A stretch of DNA of 64,000 nt from Mucilaginibacter kameinonensis (GCF_003675385.1 NZ_RCWZ01000004.1:868001-932000); one strand, 5' to 3'. Counted from the first letter of the stretch, positions 1-7,985 are shown. Program-made: numbers and translations. Notes: generated by a model not told the origin, from the letters alone.

Positions 1-627
1 GAAAGCTGTGTTCTGACCGGCCATTCTATTGGCAATGGTTATTTCCCTGATCTTATCGGGCTTTTGAAAGTTATATTCGGACAATGATTCGGACTGATAA
101 AGGATACCGCGACCATTGGAGTCAAGATCAAGTGTTCGCTGCACCTCCTGCCCTATCAGTGATTTTGGCACGCCCAGCAATTTTTGCACACCTTTAATAT
201 AAACCGCGCATGAAAATGAGGTGGCCTCTTCCATGTAATACTTGCGTTTTTTAATTACCTGCTTAATGATGGTATCCGCGGCATCACGATTTTTCCTGTA
301 AGTTTCCGATACTCGTTCTGTGCTAAACTGTTCATCTGCCATTTGTACGTTATGTTCCTGGGCATTATCGCCTATGGTAACCTCTTCAATTTTTTCGGTA
401 TAACCAACGTAGCGGTAAATCACATTATAAGTACCCGGGTTAAGCTTAAGCTGATAAACACCATTTTCGTTTGCTGTGGTGCCGTAGGTTGAGTTGCGGA
501 TATAAATAGAAACGAAAGGGATAACCTGTCCATTTTTGTCGGTTATCTTCCCTGTTAAAAGGGATTGCTGTGCAGAGGCTGTTATTACGCTGAAAGCAAT
601 GATTAATAGTAGTATATATTTTCTCAT
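1..627 (-). CDS. Carboxypeptidase-like regulatory domain protein, DUF5686 family (3' end outside window)
   Basis: The minus-strand frame opens with ATG at 627 and stays open for 209 codons to the window edge, so the C-terminal part is missing. The N-terminus (MRKYILLLIIAFSVITASAQ) is a Sec signal peptide. About residues 24-95 form a CarboxypepD_reg-like beta-sandwich (LLTGKITDKNGQVIPFVSIY, then TTANENGVYQLKLNPGTY). The region after residue 110 (DTIIKQVIKKRKYYMEE) resembles the start of DUF5686, a Bacteroidota family whose C-terminal part is a predicted outer-membrane barrel. It is probably an envelope protein of unknown role. It is divergent from kbl; the 130-base gap holds the kbl promoter. 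The family call is confident for the N-terminal domain and less so for the truncated remainder. Confidence 0.75.
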   Translation of the reverse strand, partial: MRKYILLLIIAFSVITASAQQSLLTGKITDKNGQVIPFVSIYIRNSTYGTTANENGVYQLKLNPGTYNVIYRYVGYTEKIEEVTIGDNAQEHNVQMADEQFSTERVSETYRKNRDAADTIIKQVIKKRKYYMEEATSFSCAVYIKGVQKLLGVPKSLIGQEVQRTLDLDSNGRGILYQSESLSEYNFQKPDKIREITIANRMAGQNTAF

Positions 628-727
628 ATGTTACTTATGTGTAATGCTTTATGGCTTAAAAATGTTTTATTATGTACTTAATAATTATTTAAGGTTTAAT
701 AAACCCCATCAAGTGCCTGCGAATGCT

Positions 728-735
728 TAATTTTG
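728..735 (+). promoter_or_regulatory. Bacteroidota -7 box for kbl
   Basis: TAATTTTG matches the Bacteroidota housekeeping -7 consensus TAnnTTTG and lies 22 bases before the kbl ATG. No clear TTG -33 element is visible at the usual distance. Confidence 0.5.
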
Positions 736-757
736 TACCCTTTAAAACACGCACACT

Positions 758-1948
758 ATGTACAACACACTACAGCCGGTTTTACAGCAGGAATTAACCG
801 ACATTGAAAATGCCGGGTTATACAAAAAGGAACGGATCATTACTTCGCCCCAGGGTGCCGATATCACCGTACAAAGCGGTGCCGAAGTAATTAATTTTTG
901 CGCTAACAATTACCTTGGCTTATCAGGTAATGCCAAAGTTATTCAGGCTGCCAAAGATGCTATGGACACCCATGGCTATGGCTTGTCGTCTGTACGTTTT
1001 ATATGTGGTACTCAGGACATTCACAAGGAACTTGAGAAAAAGATTGCCGAATTTTTAGGTACCGAAGATACCATTTTGTACGCCGCAGCATTTGATGCCA
1101 ACGGTGGTGTGTTTGAACCTTTATTTAACGACCAGGACGCTATTATCTCTGACGAGTTGAACCACGCCTCGATCATTGACGGTGTGCGCCTGTGCAAAGC
1201 ACAACGCTATCGTTATAAACACGATGATATGGCCGACCTGGAAGACAAGTTAAAAGCTACCCAGGAGCTTCGTCACCGTATTATTGTAACCGATGGTGCT
1301 TTCAGCATGGATGGCACTATTGCTCAACTGGATAAGATTTGTGATCTGGCCGATAAATACAACGCGCTGGTAATGATAGATGAAAGCCATTGCTCTGGTT
1401 TTATGGGCAAAAGCGGTCGCGGAACACATGAGCATCATAATGTAATGGGAAGGATTGATATCATTACCGGTACATTAGGTAAAGCATTGGGTGGCGCGTC
1501 GGGTGGTTTTACCTCTGGCCGCAAAGAGATCATTGATATGCTGCGCCAGCGCTCGCGTCCGTACCTTTTTTCCAATACATTAGCGCCTGCTATTACAGGG
1601 GCTTCAATTGCAGTGCTGGATATGTTGAGCGAAACCACCGAATTACGCGATAAACTGGAAACCAATACGCAATACTTCCGTAAAAAAATGACGGAAGCAG
1701 GCTTTGACATTAAACCTGGCGTGCATCCTATAGTCCCAGTGATGTTGTATGATGCCAAGCTGGCCCAGGAGTTTGCCGCAAAAATGCTTGATGAAGGTAT
1801 TTATGTGATAGGTTTTTACTACCCGGTAGTACCTCAGGGTAAAGCAAGGATCAGGGTACAGATCTCAGCAGCGCATGATATGCACCACCTGGATAAAGCT
1901 ATCGCGGCGTTTACTAAGGTTGGTAAGGAGTTAGGAGTGCTTAAATAG
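758..1948 (+). CDS. kbl: Glycine C-acetyltransferase (2-amino-3-ketobutyrate CoA ligase)
   Basis: A PLP-dependent alpha-oxoamine synthase of 396 aa, the normal length. In threonine catabolism it cleaves 2-amino-3-ketobutyrate with CoA to glycine and acetyl-CoA. Visible fold-type I features are NNYLGL (50-55), the PLP-stacking His136 (DELNHASI), the cofactor-binding DESH (208-211, matching the DDSHA of the E. coli enzyme) and the Schiff-base Lys242 in [10 protein letters not shown]. Related family members (serine palmitoyltransferase, BioF, HemA) share the fold; the N-terminus and the HCSGFMG context favour Kbl. No tdh dehydrogenase is next to it; the next element is a candidate small RNA followed by pheS. 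The ATG sits 22 bases after a -7 box. Confidence 0.93.
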   Translation: MYNTLQPVLQQELTDIENAGLYKKERIITSPQGADITVQSGAEVINFCANNYLGLSGNAKVIQAAKDAMDTHGYGLSSVRFICGTQDIHKELEKKIAEFLGTEDTILYAAAFDANGGVFEPLFNDQDAIISDELNHASIIDGVRLCKAQRYRYKHDDMADLEDKLKATQELRHRIIVTDGAFSMDGTIAQLDKICDLADKYNALVMIDESHCSGFMGKSGRGTHEHHNVMGRIDIITGTLGKALGGASGGFTSGRKEIIDMLRQRSRPYLFSNTLAPAITGASIAVLDMLSETTELRDKLETNTQYFRKKMTEAGFDIKPGVHPIVPVMLYDAKLAQEFAAKMLDEGIYVIGFYYPVVPQGKARIRVQISAAHDMHHLDKAIAAFTKVGKELGVLK

Positions 1949-1951
1949 TCG

Positions 1952-1959
1952 TATATTTG
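1952..1959 (+). promoter_or_regulatory. -7 box upstream of candidate small RNA / pheS
   Basis: TATATTTG is a perfect TAnnTTTG box just after the kbl stop. A start about 5-7 bases downstream would place the first transcribed base near 1964, at the head of the candidate structured RNA. Confidence 0.55.
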
Positions 1960-1961
1960 CC

Positions 1962-2038
1962 GTCCTGCGTGTAAAGATCAACTCATATATCTCTGAATCC
2001 GGCCAGGAAGCAGCGATGACAACAAAAAGAATTACAAA
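1962..2038 (+). ncRNA. ffs: Candidate structured RNA, possibly small SRP RNA (4.5S)
   Basis: The 100-base gap between kbl and pheS follows a perfect -7 box and contains GGCCAGGAAGCAGCG (2001-2015). This closely resembles the signature of the bacterial SRP RNA apical domain (GGUCAGG...AAGCAGC). A short hairpin can form: UCUCUG (1990-1995) with CAGCGA (2010-2015), then UCC/GGA. An outer helix UGUAA/UUACA (1970-1974 with 2032-2036) is possible but weak. The canonical GGAA tetraloop stem seems shortened or missing, so the SRP assignment is tentative; it could instead be a leader of pheS. The ends are approximate. Confidence 0.45.
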
Positions 2039-2050
2039 CAATACATTATA

Positions 2051-3085
2051 ATGCAAGCTCAGATAGACCAATATACCGCCGAGATCAACGCCTTTTCGCC
2101 AGCCAATGCCGACGAACTGGAAGCGTTCCGTATTAAGTTTTTAGGCACAAAGGGGATCATTAAAGACCTTTTTGAGCAGTTTAAAAGCGTTAGCCCGGAA
2201 GAGAAACGCACCTTTGGTAAGGTACTTAACGAGTTTAAACAACTGGCCGAGGCTAAGTATAACGAACTGAAAGAAAACATTGGCGCAGGTGATCAAAGCA
2301 AAGGCAATGATCTTGACCTTACTTTACCAGGCGATGGCTTCACCGTTGGATCACGCCACCCGCTATCACTGGTTCGTAACGAGATCATTGACATTTTTAA
2401 GCGTTTAGGTTTCGTTGTTGCTGAAGGCCCGGAAATTGAAGACGACTGGCATAACTTCTCGGCACTGAACTTCCCCGATGAGCACCCGGCCCGTGATATG
2501 CAGGATACCTTCTTCATTAAAAAGAATAATGGTAAAGACGATATTGCCCTGCGTACCCACACCTCATCGGTACAGGTACGCATGATGGAAGCAGGTAAAC
2601 CGCCGTTCCGCGCTATTATGCCCGGCAGGGTTTACCGTAACGAGGCTATTTCGGCCCGTGCGCATTGCTTTTTTCACCAGGTTGAAGGTTTATATGTTGA
2701 CGAGAATGTATCTTTCTCAGATCTGAAACAAACCCTTTACCACTTTGTGCAGGAGCTTTACGGCGAAGGTACGAGGGTACGTTTCCGTCCGTCATACTTC
2801 CCATTCACCGAACCATCGGCCGAAATGGACATTTCATGTACCATTTGCGGTGGTGCCGGCTGTAACATGTGTAAGCACAGTGGTTGGGTAGAGATTTTAG
2901 GCTGCGGCATGGTTGATCCTAACGTTTTGGAAAACTGCGGTATCGACAGTAAAAAATACACAGGCTTTGCCTTTGGTATGGGTATGGAACGTATTGCCAA
3001 CCTTAAATATGTGATCCGCGATTTGCGCCTGTTCTCAGAAAACGACGTGCGCTTCCTGAAACAGTTCCAAACTGAAATGTTATGA
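2051..3085 (+). CDS. pheS: Phenylalanine--tRNA ligase alpha subunit
   Basis: Class II aminoacyl-tRNA synthetase subunit of 344 aa that charges tRNA-Phe together with PheT. Residues 1-85 form the helical, coiled-coil tRNA-binding arm; the catalytic core starts near residue 100. Core motifs are HPARDMQDTFF (145-155), RTHTSSVQ (168-175), the motif-2 region RVYRNEAISARAHCFFHQVEG (about 193-213) and GFAFGMGMERIA for motif 3. A CxxC-x4-CxxC insertion (Cys263, 266, 271, 274) before GWVEILGCGMVDPN is characteristic of Bacteroidota PheS and looks like a zinc knuckle. pheT is not adjacent, as is common in this phylum. The stop codon overlaps the start of the next gene by 4 bases, so a lipoprotein and probably a TetR gene are co-transcribed. 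Confidence 0.96.
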   Translation: MQAQIDQYTAEINAFSPANADELEAFRIKFLGTKGIIKDLFEQFKSVSPEEKRTFGKVLNEFKQLAEAKYNELKENIGAGDQSKGNDLDLTLPGDGFTVGSRHPLSLVRNEIIDIFKRLGFVVAEGPEIEDDWHNFSALNFPDEHPARDMQDTFFIKKNNGKDDIALRTHTSSVQVRMMEAGKPPFRAIMPGRVYRNEAISARAHCFFHQVEGLYVDENVSFSDLKQTLYHFVQELYGEGTRVRFRPSYFPFTEPSAEMDISCTICGGAGCNMCKHSGWVEILGCGMVDPNVLENCGIDSKKYTGFAFGMGMERIANLKYVIRDLRLFSENDVRFLKQFQTEML

Positions 3086-3495
3086 GGAAACTCACAATAA
3101 TATTACTGGTAGTTATCAGTTGCTTTTCGTGCGGAAAGGCATCTGATAACGTACCAAGCATACCTGTTAACTTTCAGGCAGCATTAGGCACACCGGCTTT
3201 AAGCCCGCTTAACGTTTCGGGCGGGGCGGTAGCTATTAACGGCTATGGCGTAGCCGGGTTGATCATTTACCGTAAAGTAAATGGTACTTATGCCGCGTAC
3301 GACAGGTGCAGCAGTTACCAGCCCGAAAAAAAATGCGCGGTAACAATTGATAATACAGGCTTTACAGTAACCGATCCCTGCAGCGGTTCAAAGTTTAGCC
3401 TTGAAGACGGCACACCGGTAAAAGCTCCGGCAACAAAAGCATTAAGGTCATATAGGGTAGCCGTTACCCAGTTTGAAATTCAAGTAACTAATTAA
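3082..3495 (+). CDS. Rieske-fold lipoprotein apparently lacking the 2Fe-2S ligands
   Basis: A 137-aa secreted protein with an N-terminal lipoprotein signal; acylation could occur at Cys14 (VISC) or Cys17 (FSC). The C-terminal half follows the Rieske pattern: YDRCSSY...KKC (76-85), then DPCSGSKFSLEDGTPV (98-113), then a PAT...LRSY tail, which parallels the usual CTHxGC...CPCHGSxFxxxxG and PAxxPLxxY. At the ligand positions, both His appear as Ser and the second Cys ligand as Asp, while the two disulfide cysteines (Cys85, Cys100) remain. It therefore probably keeps the fold but not the iron-sulfur cluster. The ATG overlaps the pheS stop by 4 bases, and its own TAA overlaps the next ATG, so translational coupling is likely. 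Function unknown. Confidence 0.65.
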   Translation: MRKLTIILLVVISCFSCGKASDNVPSIPVNFQAALGTPALSPLNVSGGAVAINGYGVAGLIIYRKVNGTYAAYDRCSSYQPEKKCAVTIDNTGFTVTDPCSGSKFSLEDGTPVKAPATKALRSYRVAVTQFEIQVTN

Positions 3496-4076
3496 TGGAA
3501 GCCGATAAAATAAAAGATAGTATTAAGCGGGCAGCACAGGAACTTTTCCGCAAATTCGGGTACCATAAAACCAGTGTTAATGAGATTGCAAAAAAGGCTA
3601 AAATAGCCAAGGCAACTATCTATAAATACTTCGATAGCAAAGAAGCCGTGTTACACGTGCTGCTTATGGACTATATTAAAGCCAGTGTTGACGACCTGGT
3701 ACAGGTCAATTCAAACGATATTGATGAAGAGGCTTATCTCAACAACCTCATCATGAAAACCTGCCGCCTCTCCTACACCGTTTGTAATGAGTTTATCGGC
3801 TGGGATTTCATCCGCGAATCAACCAACTCCCAGGATTTTTTAAAGAACCTATCTAACGAGCTGGAAGAACTGTTGATGGCATCGTTTATCCAGTTGCCCG
3901 GTATCCGCAAACACGAAACTTATCAGCAACGCTTACGCTTTCTGATCAAATGCAGCAAAAGCATCGTGTTCAGTTTCGCTTTTACCTCGGTAAGCGATTC
4001 GGACGTGAGGAAAAATTTTGTTTCTTTTCAGAAAGAGATCCTGCCTTATCTGGTGAAGGCTGCGGTTTCGGTTTAA
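3495..4076 (+). CDS. TetR/AcrR family transcriptional regulator
   Basis: A 193-aa protein with a typical TetR N-terminal helix-turn-helix: AAQELFRKFGYHKTSVNEIA, then KIAKATIYKYFDSKEAVLHVLL (about residues 12-57). The remaining helical domain, the putative ligand pocket, has no recognisable family signature. The start codon overlaps the stop of the upstream Rieske-like gene (TAATG), placing it last in a pheS-lipoprotein-tetR run. Its 3' end overlaps the convergent gene at 4073 by 4 bases. Its target is unknown. The palindromes upstream of creD are candidate operators for some regulator, but nothing ties this protein to them. Confidence 0.9.
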   Translation: MEADKIKDSIKRAAQELFRKFGYHKTSVNEIAKKAKIAKATIYKYFDSKEAVLHVLLMDYIKASVDDLVQVNSNDIDEEAYLNNLIMKTCRLSYTVCNEFIGWDFIRESTNSQDFLKNLSNELEELLMASFIQLPGIRKHETYQQRLRFLIKCSKSIVFSFAFTSVSDSDVRKNFVSFQKEILPYLVKAAVSV

Positions 4077-4513
4077 GCGTTTAATTGGCAGCACATTAAC
4101 AAGGCATTGTGCAACAAATTATGTGCATAACCATCATATGTGTGGAATACATACCTATTGTTTTGTTTATCTGATATTGTCAATTCATCCCATTCTAACT
4201 TATTCTTCTTCGTTATCTGAAATGGATAGGTCTCAATTTCAGATATATCCTGAAAATTGAGGCCGAACACATTTTCCCCTGAGTAACCCACAACACGTTT
4301 TGTGCAAAGCAAAGTCCATTGATTTGAGGGTTTGGTAAAGAAAATCACAGGTATGCCGCTTAAATCTTCATTAAGATTAGATTTTAAATATCTTTTTATT
4401 GATTCAGGAAGCTCATCGAAGAAAAATGTGTAACCATTTGATCTCTTAGGAAATCCATGCTTGACGGCTTTCCATTTAATTCGATTCAACATGTATTCAT
4501 CTGTCTTTTTCAT
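4073..4513 (-). CDS. Hypothetical protein
   Basis: A 146-aa product if translation starts at the ATG at 4513 (MKKTDEYMLNRIKWKAVKHGF). An upstream in-frame ATG at 4603 would add 30 residues, but it lies inside one of the CTTTG palindromes and the extension looks non-protein-like, so the shorter form is preferred. The protein is soluble, aromatic and basic, and has the look of a small beta-rich domain: IPVIFFTKPSNQWTLLCTKRVV, then a C-terminal helix YAHNLLHNALLMCCQL. It has no signal peptide or membrane segment. It is AT-rich compared with its neighbours. I do not recognise the family. Confidence 0.55.
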   Translation of the reverse strand: MKKTDEYMLNRIKWKAVKHGFPKRSNGYTFFFDELPESIKRYLKSNLNEDLSGIPVIFFTKPSNQWTLLCTKRVVGYSGENVFGLNFQDISEIETYPFQITKKNKLEWDELTISDKQNNRYVFHTYDGYAHNLLHNALLMCCQLNA

Positions 4514-4590
4514 TAATGATAAAACTATCAAAAAATAATAATCTGATATTATCAAAGTACTGAACTCACCATACAAAAATTTATCATTTA

Positions 4591-4605
4591 CTTTGAAATA
4601 CAAAG
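4591..4605. promoter_or_regulatory. Operator-like palindrome CTTTG-N5-CAAAG, copy 1
   Basis: CTTTGAAATACAAAG, flanked by A and T and followed by TGCTTTATA. A second near-identical copy starts 69 bases further on. The pair lies between the hypothetical gene at 4073 and creD, and would suit a dimeric repressor. Confidence 0.5.
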
Positions 4606-4659
4606 TGCTTTATACATATTTGTCACGGGCTTAACCAAGCCTATCTTTTTAAACAATAA

Positions 4660-4674
4660 CTTTGAAAAACAAAG
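4660..4674. promoter_or_regulatory. Operator-like palindrome CTTTG-N5-CAAAG, copy 2
   Basis: CTTTGAAAAACAAAG followed by TACTTTATA, ending 20 bases before the creD start codon. Its position next to the start suggests control of creD. Confidence 0.5.
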
Positions 4675-4694
4675 TACTTTATATCTAAACAATC

Positions 4695-6029
4695 ATGATC
4701 GGGGAACAATTTCCAAAACAAACAACAACAGACTGGCTCAAGGAGTCGGCGACTTTTAAATTGATCTTTATCGGGGTATTGGCGCTTTTATTGTTAATCC
4801 CTTCGGCCTTCATCCAAAACCTTGTAACCGAACGCACCAGCAGGCAGGATGAAATGGCCAAAGAGGTATCAGACAGCTGGTCGGCCAGCCAGATCATTAA
4901 AGGCCCGGTGTTAGTTATCCCTTATAAAAAAGGAATAAACATAACTGACACCACTAAGCAGGCACCTGTCGAAAACCTGTACATACTACCCGATAATCTG
5001 CACATCAAGGCGGGCCTTGCAACTCAGGTCCTACACCGGGGTATTTTTGATGTAGCAGTATACAATACCCAGGTAAAAGTGAGTGGTAGTTTTGCCAAAC
5101 TTAATCTTTCATCATTGGGCATCAATACAAATCAGCTTCTTTTAAATAAAGCCAGATTTGAGTTTAGTGTAAGCGATCTGAAAGGTTTAAAAAGCAACCC
5201 GGTTATCAAAACAAATCAACCTATACTTAACACCGAGCCCTCGTTTGAATCTGTATTTGGCAACGGTTTGCAGGCCCCTGTTGATCTTTCATCTGTAAAC
5301 GATAATGAAATTCCTTTTGATTACACGCTTGATTTAAAAGGTAGCGAAGGTTTAAGCTTCCTGCAACTTGGCAAAACTACCGATGTGCAGGTAAATGGCA
5401 ACTGGAGCAGCCCCAGCTTTGACGGAAACCACCTGCCCGACGAGCGTAAAATTGATACCGGCGGTTTCAGCGCCGGCTGGCGAATGATGTATTACAACAG
5501 GCCTTTTCCCCAGCAATGGGCCGGTCCGCAAAAAACATTGGATAACGACAAGAAACTTGCAAACGCTACTTTTGGCGTAAAACTTCGCCTTCCGGTTGAT
5601 CAATACCAGAAAACCATGCGTACCAGCAAGTATGCCATATTCATCATACTGCTCACCTTTATCTCTTTATTTTTAACGGAGATTATCCGCAAGCAGCCGA
5701 TACATATGTTCAATTATATATTGATTGGCGCCGCTATGGTCATTTACTATACCCTGCTGCTATCCTTTTCGGAGCAGGTTGGTTATAACATGGCTTACCT
5801 CACAGCCTCTGTATCAACAATAGCGCTGATATCCGTATTTATTTCCTCCCTGTTAAAAAACAGCAGGGCGGCCTTGCTATTCGCTTTTATTTTGGCCGTG
5901 TTTTACGCGTTCATCTTTGTTATTATCCAGTTAGAAGACCTTGCTTTGATGGTTGGCAGTATCGCCCTGTTTATCATTATAGCAGTGCTGATGTATTTTT
6001 CGCGCAAAATAAACTGGGATAAGAATTAA
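4695..6029 (+). CDS. creD: CreD-like inner membrane protein
   Basis: 444 aa with the CreD architecture. One N-terminal membrane segment (about 25-44, LIFIGVLALLLLIPSAFI) is followed by a large periplasmic domain containing KGPVLVIPY and AGWRMMYYNRPFPQQW. Six C-terminal membrane helices occupy about 312-440. In E. coli CreD is induced by the CreBC two-component system and linked to envelope stress and colicin tolerance; its molecular role is unknown. In Bacteroidota creD often follows a small winged-helix regulator gene. None is present here, but two operator-like palindromes lie directly upstream, so the regulator may be encoded elsewhere. The following A/T-rich palindrome (6113-6142) may terminate the transcript. 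Confidence 0.88.
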   Translation: MIGEQFPKQTTTDWLKESATFKLIFIGVLALLLLIPSAFIQNLVTERTSRQDEMAKEVSDSWSASQIIKGPVLVIPYKKGINITDTTKQAPVENLYILPDNLHIKAGLATQVLHRGIFDVAVYNTQVKVSGSFAKLNLSSLGINTNQLLLNKARFEFSVSDLKGLKSNPVIKTNQPILNTEPSFESVFGNGLQAPVDLSSVNDNEIPFDYTLDLKGSEGLSFLQLGKTTDVQVNGNWSSPSFDGNHLPDERKIDTGGFSAGWRMMYYNRPFPQQWAGPQKTLDNDKKLANATFGVKLRLPVDQYQKTMRTSKYAIFIILLTFISLFLTEIIRKQPIHMFNYILIGAAMVIYYTLLLSFSEQVGYNMAYLTASVSTIALISVFISSLLKNSRAALLFAFILAVFYAFIFVIIQLEDLALMVGSIALFIIIAVLMYFSRKINWDKN

Positions 6030-6112
6030 GCATTGCATAAGCTAACCGGCAGAGGATTCAGTATTCTTTGTCGGTTAATAAATATACCTTATACTATTTT
6101 GGTTTTTAGTTT

Positions 6113-6142
6113 AAAAATTACTATGTTAGCATAGTAATTTTT
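6113..6142. repeat. Perfect A/T-rich palindrome (terminator or operator)
   Basis: AAAAATTACTATG, then TTAG, then CATAGTAATTTTT: a perfect 13-base inverted repeat ending in T residues, 84 bases after the creD stop. It could be a bidirectional terminator. The inner TACTATG...CATAGTA also looks like a repressor site, and a small ORF starts 6 bases after it. Confidence 0.5.
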
Positions 6143-6148
6143 TATTTT

Positions 6149-6259
6149 ATGAGCCGCGAACTAACAGAACTTTCCGACCTGATTGATGAGCAATTTGAAA
6201 TAGAAGATATTGATGTTGACGACAACGTGGTTAATTATCTGCTAAGCCTTTTTGCTTAA
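6149..6259 (+). CDS. Possible 36-aa acidic small protein
   Basis: ATG at 6149 to TAA at 6257-6259 encodes MSRELTELSDLIDEQFEIED followed by a further acidic stretch and LLSLFA. The composition (about 12 Asp/Glu, amphipathic ends) is protein-like, and it sits directly after a perfect palindrome. No family is recognised. It could be a genuine short protein, a gene remnant or chance. Confidence 0.25.
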   Translation: MSRELTELSDLIDEQFEIEDIDVDDNVVNYLLSLFA

Positions 6260-6338
6260 CAATCTTACTTCGACATGTTGACGCCTTTTAAAGGCGACCG
6301 GGTATCTTTTGCGCTTCCCCGGGCGATTCGCTTTTAGA

Positions 6339-6490
6339 ACGAGGCACCTACGGAGCCCCCGATGTTGCGTTTATCCAAGCTATAAACACGGGACTCCGCT
6401 GGAGTCACTCATCTAATGTTTACAACTCCAGCGGAGTTGCGTGTTTATAGTAAAAGCAAGTCGGATTTTCGGGCTCCGTAGGTGCCTCGT
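6339..6490. repeat. Dispersed 150-base imperfect palindrome (family A, copy 1)
   Basis: The outer arms ACGAGGCACCTACGGAGCCC (6339-6358) and its exact reverse complement (6471-6490) enclose inner arms around CTATAAACACG and CGTGTTTATAG with CTCCGCTGGAG/CTCCAGCGGAG. The whole can fold into one long hairpin. A second copy of the same design lies at 30144-30287. The structure resembles REP-like or MITE-like non-autonomous elements; no transposase is present here. Confidence 0.75.
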
Positions 6491-6557
6491 ATATTTCGTT
6501 GAATTTAAAACCGATTAACGGCCTCCCCTCCCATTTTCAGGATTAAATAAATAGGGT

Positions 6558-6565
6558 TAACTTTG
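6558..6565 (+). promoter_or_regulatory. -7 box for rlmD
   Basis: TAACTTTG matches TAnnTTTG and lies 7 bases before the rlmD ATG, implying a very short or nearly absent leader. Confidence 0.5.
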
Positions 6566-6572
6566 CAGCCTG

Positions 6573-7985
6573 ATGAGTAAAGCTAACAAACCAAAGTTTT
6601 TTGAGAACGTACAGATCATTGATATTGCCGAAGAAGGCAAAGGTGTAGGCAAAGCCGATGATTTTGTACTTTTTGTAGATAAGGCCGTACCCGGCGATAT
6701 TGCCGATGTACAAGTGTACCGTAGTAAGAAAAACTTCGGCGAAGGTAAGATCACCGAATTAAAACAAGCTTCTGAATACCGCACCACTGCTTTTTGTGAG
6801 CATTTTGGTACCTGCGGTGGCTGCAAATGGCAGCACATGACCTACGAGGCACAGCTTAAATTCAAACAAAAATCGGTTGTTGATGCATTAAGTCGTTTGG
6901 CTAAGATCAACGTTGAGGGCATTATGCCTATCGTTCCCTCTCCTGCCGACAGGTATTACCGCAATAAACTCGAATTTACCTTCTCCAACAAACGCTGGCT
7001 TTACGATGGCGAAAACAAGGAAGATGGCACGCTGAACATGAACGCTCTGGGTTTCCATATCCCCGGCCGTTTTGATAAAATATTAGATGTAAACCATTGC
7101 TATCTGCAAGCCGAACCATCCAACAGTCTGCGTAACGAGATCCGTGATTTCACCGTTCAGCAAGGTTATACTTATTACGATTTGCGTAATCACAGCGGTA
7201 TGCTCCGTAATTTGGTTGTACGCACCTCATCAACGGGCGAGATCATGGTAATTGTAGTTTTCGCTTATGCCGAGCAAAGTGAGATTGATAAGTTGATGAG
7301 CCACGTTGATGCCCGTTTTCCGGAGATCACCTCATTGCTGTACATCGTAAATCAGAAAAAGAACGATACCATATTTGATCAGGATGTTATAGCCTTTAAA
7401 GGTCCTGAATATATCCACGAAGAAATGAATGGCATCAAGTTCCGCATAGGTCCTAAGTCATTTTATCAAACCAACTCGGTACAGGCACTACGCCTATATG
7501 AAATAACCCGTGATTTTGCAGGTTTCAAAGGCGATGAACTGGTATATGACCTTTACACCGGTGCAGGCACCATTGCTAACTTTGTTGCCGGTCACGTACG
7601 TGAGGTTGTTGGTGTTGAATATGTACCAACTGCCATTGAAGATGCAAAAGTAAACTCGGCCATTAACAATATCACCAATACCAAATTCTACGCGGGCGAT
7701 ATGAAAGATGTGCTGGTAGCCGATTTCGTAGCCGAACATGGCAAGCCAGACGTGATCATCACCGATCCCCCTCGTGCAGGCATGCACCCGGATGTAGTTG
7801 CCCGCCTCATGGAAATTGAAGCGCCTAAAATTGTATACGTAAGCTGTAATGCTGCCACTCAAGCCCGTGATTTGCTGGTATTGAAAGAGAAATACGATAC
7901 GGTTAAAATTCAGCCGGTAGATATGTTTCCGCATACCCAGCACGTGGAGAATGTGGTGTTGCTGGTTTTGAGAGATTGGAGATAA
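6573..7985 (+). CDS. rlmD: 23S rRNA (uracil-C5)-methyltransferase, RlmD/RumA type
   Basis: A 470-aa SAM-dependent methyltransferase of the TrmA/RumA family that methylates a uridine (U1939 in E. coli) of 23S rRNA. Domains in order: an N-terminal TRAM RNA-binding domain (about 8-65), a 4Fe-4S cluster motif CEHFGTCGGC (Cys75, 81, 84, with a fourth Cys in NHCYLQAE), and a Rossmann methyltransferase domain with YDLYTGAGTIANF and DPPRAGMHPDV. The nucleophile is Cys425 in YVSCNAATQ, and the general base Glu lies in HTQHVE. Bacteroidota carry several paralogs of this family, so the exact uridine is inferred. The gene stands alone between two repeat-bearing gaps. Confidence 0.88.
   Translation: MSKANKPKFFENVQIIDIAEEGKGVGKADDFVLFVDKAVPGDIADVQVYRSKKNFGEGKITELKQASEYRTTAFCEHFGTCGGCKWQHMTYEAQLKFKQKSVVDALSRLAKINVEGIMPIVPSPADRYYRNKLEFTFSNKRWLYDGENKEDGTLNMNALGFHIPGRFDKILDVNHCYLQAEPSNSLRNEIRDFTVQQGYTYYDLRNHSGMLRNLVVRTSSTGEIMVIVVFAYAEQSEIDKLMSHVDARFPEITSLLYIVNQKKNDTIFDQDVIAFKGPEYIHEEMNGIKFRIGPKSFYQTNSVQALRLYEITRDFAGFKGDELVYDLYTGAGTIANFVAGHVREVVGVEYVPTAIEDAKVNSAINNITNTKFYAGDMKDVLVADFVAEHGKPDVIITDPPRAGMHPDVVARLMEIEAPKIVYVSCNAATQARDLLVLKEKYDTVKIQPVDMFPHTQHVENVVLLVLRDWR

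Noticed and set aside
536-730. 64-codon plus-strand ORF
   Set aside because: It overlaps the start of the minus-strand DUF5686-type gene and its promoter region; the protein has no domain-like features and is a shadow.
7494-7943. 149-codon minus-strand ORF inside rlmD
   Set aside because: Antisense to conserved catalytic motifs of rlmD; open only because of codon bias.
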